DNA from: a virus
Virus record (IMG/VR): IMGVR_UViG_3300038418_000072
Span: 1-29,211 of that record
Strand: one strand, 5' to 3'
DNA length: 29,211 nucleotides
The notes under the pieces are model-generated. The model did not search any database, had not been told where the DNA came from, and saw only the letters and a list, made by a program, of their open reading frames with translations. A program made the position numbers and the translations under genes. Shown here one piece after another: positions 28,401-29,211 of this stretch; within the stretch, counting starts at the first letter, position 1, and every line of letters begins with the position of its first letter.

Positions 28401-29211
28401 CAGTAGGTCTCGTCTGCGGAGAACAGGTTCCTCTTGGCGACTCGGATGTTTCAAATTGGAATGAAGCAGAAGCAGTTGTCCTAGGGGAGCAGGTCTCTCC
28501 ATCCGATTCTGAAACCCCCAACTGGAGCGATTCTCTCAACCAGATTCAGTGGCTCCAACCGCAACCCTCTGATTCACAGGTTAGCAATTGGGCTGACGCG
28601 GCCAGCCTGTGGCTGGGAGAGCAGGTATCCCCTTCCGACTCTGAGAGTGCAAATTGGAACGAAACACAGATACCTATCGTGGGCTCTTCGCTACAGCCAA
28701 GTGACACACAAGTAAGCAACTGGGGAGATTCGGCATCACTGGTTGATGGTGGACAAGTCTCCCCAAGTGACTCCGAAATCGCCAACTGGGGAGACTCTGA
28801 AGCCTTAGTCCTGGGAGAACAACTATCCCCGTCCGATTCGGAAGTTGGCAACTGGACTGATGCTATCGGCCAAATCCAGTGGTTGCAGCCCCAGCCTTCA
28901 GATTCTCAAACTGGCAATTGGTTGGATGTCGTAAGCGTCCTAGTTGGGGAACTTATCTCAGCTTCCAATTCTGAGGTGAGCAACTGGTCGGATGCTCAGA
29001 CGCCGGTTGCTGGAGCCACACCACAGCCCAGCGATTCACAGTCCAATAATTGGAGTGACGCGGTAACGTTGGTAAATGGAGAGCAAGTCGCTCCAAGTGA
29101 TTCTGATGTTGCTAACTGGTCTGACTCAGGAAGCTTGATTCTGGGTGGGCAGGTGTCGCCTAGCGACTCTGAAACGGGCAACTGGTCGGATAGCACCAGC
29201 CAGATTCTATG
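25457..29211 (+). CDS. Giant NWSD-repeat protein, incomplete at window end
   Basis: At least 1251 residues from GTG 25457, with GGAGG 6 nt upstream; no stop before the window ends. Residues 1-215 are a beta-rich domain (VGDLLVVFVAVSVN, MADDNGSGTYTLI, GELVAVAISGMK, VFAALIVELA). Residues about 216-574 hold the first array of the 22-residue repeat, 14 units with Trp plus two degenerate ones. Residues about 575-790 are a second copy of the beta-rich domain (GNALFVLVYCSS, VIDDAGNVYSHV, WVFFAEYQGIV), followed by a Gly run. From about residue 791 a second array of 21 repeats continues to the window end. The usual unit is NWSDAxxLxLGEQVSPSDSExS. A rod- or solenoid-like stalk carrying globular heads, such as a long tail fibre or adhesin, is the simplest reading. 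No signal peptide is seen, and the real C terminus is unseen. Confidence 0.9.
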   Translation, partial: MATYRTSAAGGGTSGTGNRTVAITPAVGDLLVVFVAVSVNTQTAPTMADDNGSGTYTLISYGQWNTSANTMSVFVRNALMVNTTSTTITATTGSNTSGELVAVAISGMKVAGSAAIVQSAKQENGAAAGTPQPGFGSNANTVNEILGGVANASNPPGMTHPAGASWAQAQDVAQITPTTGLHVDYTNSGFSTQTVTWGSASATVFAALIVELAAGKEIASPSDTLSLTEAQSRASGSIVSPTDAETITDSAAIAVAIAPLPTPADANGVAPNWSDGSVTVRLVYTLALSDTNSANWSDANSYSVQIALAPADTTTSNWSDAEALGESWVYYPSDSQASNWSDIQSPLAGETVSPSDDSSSNWSDARVIATAIAPLPAPVDTTASNWSDSESCLDGEQLSPSDDESSNWSDATALALGEQVSPSDTQASAWSDGGAVSEIGASTAAPTDTTDSNWTDAEALLVGEQVSLSDSNSANWGDSESIFLDKQISTLDDESANWSDSESLLLSEQSLPSDDETGNWLDVLGETLSLPYSPSDDSTSNWSDGVAWWAGISKSLTDSEVSEWLDAIGQTMAGGGIVRVQAPVGVSTLLALPHSIPCASTGSGNALFVLVYCSSPVSLGAYGSVIDDAGNVYSHVCQFYKSTHGQADIFACLNSTAGATSVTFTAPDARLWWVFFAEYQGIVTVNAFDRTSGSAAYAYSSGSTATTSQATELLLGIAGNSDTPSVYSPGTDWTCPVPEVGHITQGSSRWQEQIVGSQGSYAATGTCGSTAACLIATFLAASGGGGVCQPADSSVSNWSDTVSVQLAETVSSSDDESAYWADSAAFVVGIPVQPSDSEAANWLDSENLAFNILAQPSDDSSSNWSDGSVTVSFVYFMVIAEDTSANWSDTTVYSLASLGGETALPDDSESANWSDAIPLALGAQVSPSDSEAAYWTEAQTLINGIPVQLGDTQTSNWSDAQTPVIGVPAQLGDTSVSNWSDAVGLVCGEQVPLGDSDVSNWNEAEAVVLGEQVSPSDSETPNWSDSLNQIQWLQPQPSDSQVSNWADAASLWLGEQVSPSDSESANWNETQIPIVGSSLQPSDTQVSNWGDSASLVDGGQVSPSDSEIANWGDSEALVLGEQLSPSDSEVGNWTDAIGQIQWLQPQPSDSQTGNWLDVVSVLVGELISASNSEVSNWSDAQTPVAGATPQPSDSQSNNWSDAVTLVNGEQVAPSDSDVANWSDSGSLILGGQVSPSDSETGNWSDSTSQIL
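26102..27179 (+). repeat. NWSD repeat array 1 (coding, 66-nt period)
   Basis: Fourteen units marked by a Trp codon at 26273, 26342, 26408, 26474, 26540, 26612, 26678, 26744, 26816, 26882, 26948, 27014, 27080 and 27146. Ten of 13 spacings are exactly 66 nt; the others are 69, 72 and 72. Two degenerate units (SPSDTLSLTEA and SPTDAETITDSA) precede them from 26105. Ser in NWSD is encoded by both TCN and AGY codons across the gene, so identity is at the protein level. Confidence 0.95.
27824..29211 (+). repeat. NWSD repeat array 2 (coding, 66-nt period, 330-nt super-period)
   Basis: Twenty-one units with Trp codons at 27848, 27914, 27980, 28046, 28115, 28193, then every 66 nt from 28259 to 29183. 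Eighteen of 20 spacings are 66 nt. From 28325 onward a 330-nt (five-unit) higher-order pattern is seen: for example QIQWLQPQPSDSQ follows the Trp codons at 28523 and 28853, and SQI follows at 29183. The array continues past the window end. Confidence 0.95.

Noticed and set aside
26102-29211. CRISPR-like periodic repeat
   Set aside because: The 66-nt period is a multiple of three, lies in one open frame, and units are diverged with no constant repeat/spacer split.
24493-29211. Diversity-generating retroelement target
   Set aside because: No reverse transcriptase or template repeat is visible, and repeat variation is not limited to adenine positions.

Overview
The window reads as part of a tailed double-stranded DNA phage (Caudoviricetes), probably from a metagenome or a prophage. 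It carries small and large terminase subunits, a Mu/DUF935-like portal, phage-type nucleotide and DNA-modification enzymes, tail or adhesin proteins, and four homing elements: three inteins and one free-standing homing endonuclease. The host cannot be named with confidence. Exported small proteins with putative-Ig (He_PIG) and FN3 domains resemble those common in Acidobacteriota. Several genes appear to be transcribed as leaderless mRNAs, which narrows the host to a lineage that tolerates them.

Layout. 1-2997 (+): the 3' half of a phage Dcm-like methyltransferase, then a compact restriction-modification-repair cassette (C5-methyltransferase, PD-(D/E)XK endonuclease, small protein, Vsr nickase). 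3000-9242 (-): the early or metabolic operon read leftwards. In gene order it holds a small leaderless gene, short leader ORFs, a nucleoside-deoxyribosyltransferase-like protein, dNMP kinase, a winged-helix protein, an intein-containing metallophosphoesterase, a Gp88-like Cys-rich protein, small unknowns, a DPPY methyltransferase, and the 5' half of the same Dcm. The two Dcm halves share a perfect 90-bp inverted repeat (1-90 and 3018-3107). The 91-3017 segment is therefore either invertible or the product of a fold-back chimera.

9245-9434 is a divergent promoter region. 9435-17166 (+): terS, terL (intein), an ECF-type sigma factor, two small proteins, and the portal, which carries a probable class 3 intein and a C-terminal HAD-like domain. 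17194-20187: four exported Ig/FN3/fibre-like proteins, microproteins and a tail-type protein, closed by a hairpin terminator. 20297-21148: a NUMOD3 plus PD-(D/E)XK homing endonuclease with its own promoter. 21180-24493: a methyltransferase and glycosyltransferase module with a small CysRS-tail-like protein. 24493-29211: beta-rich adhesin-like proteins. The last is a giant gene (GTG 25457, open past the window end) with at least 35 copies of a 22-residue NWSD repeat and a 110-residue higher-order repeat.

The most notable signals are the NWSD repeat protein, the constant promoter-to-start geometry (-35, 17 nt, -10, 6 nt, start codon) that defines leaderless genes and uncovers a small gene, the portal-intein-HAD fusion, and the split Dcm. 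No major capsid, scaffold, protease or tape-measure gene is visible, so the rest of the virion genes lie outside the window. No tRNA, rRNA, CRISPR array, transposase, integrase or reverse transcriptase was seen.
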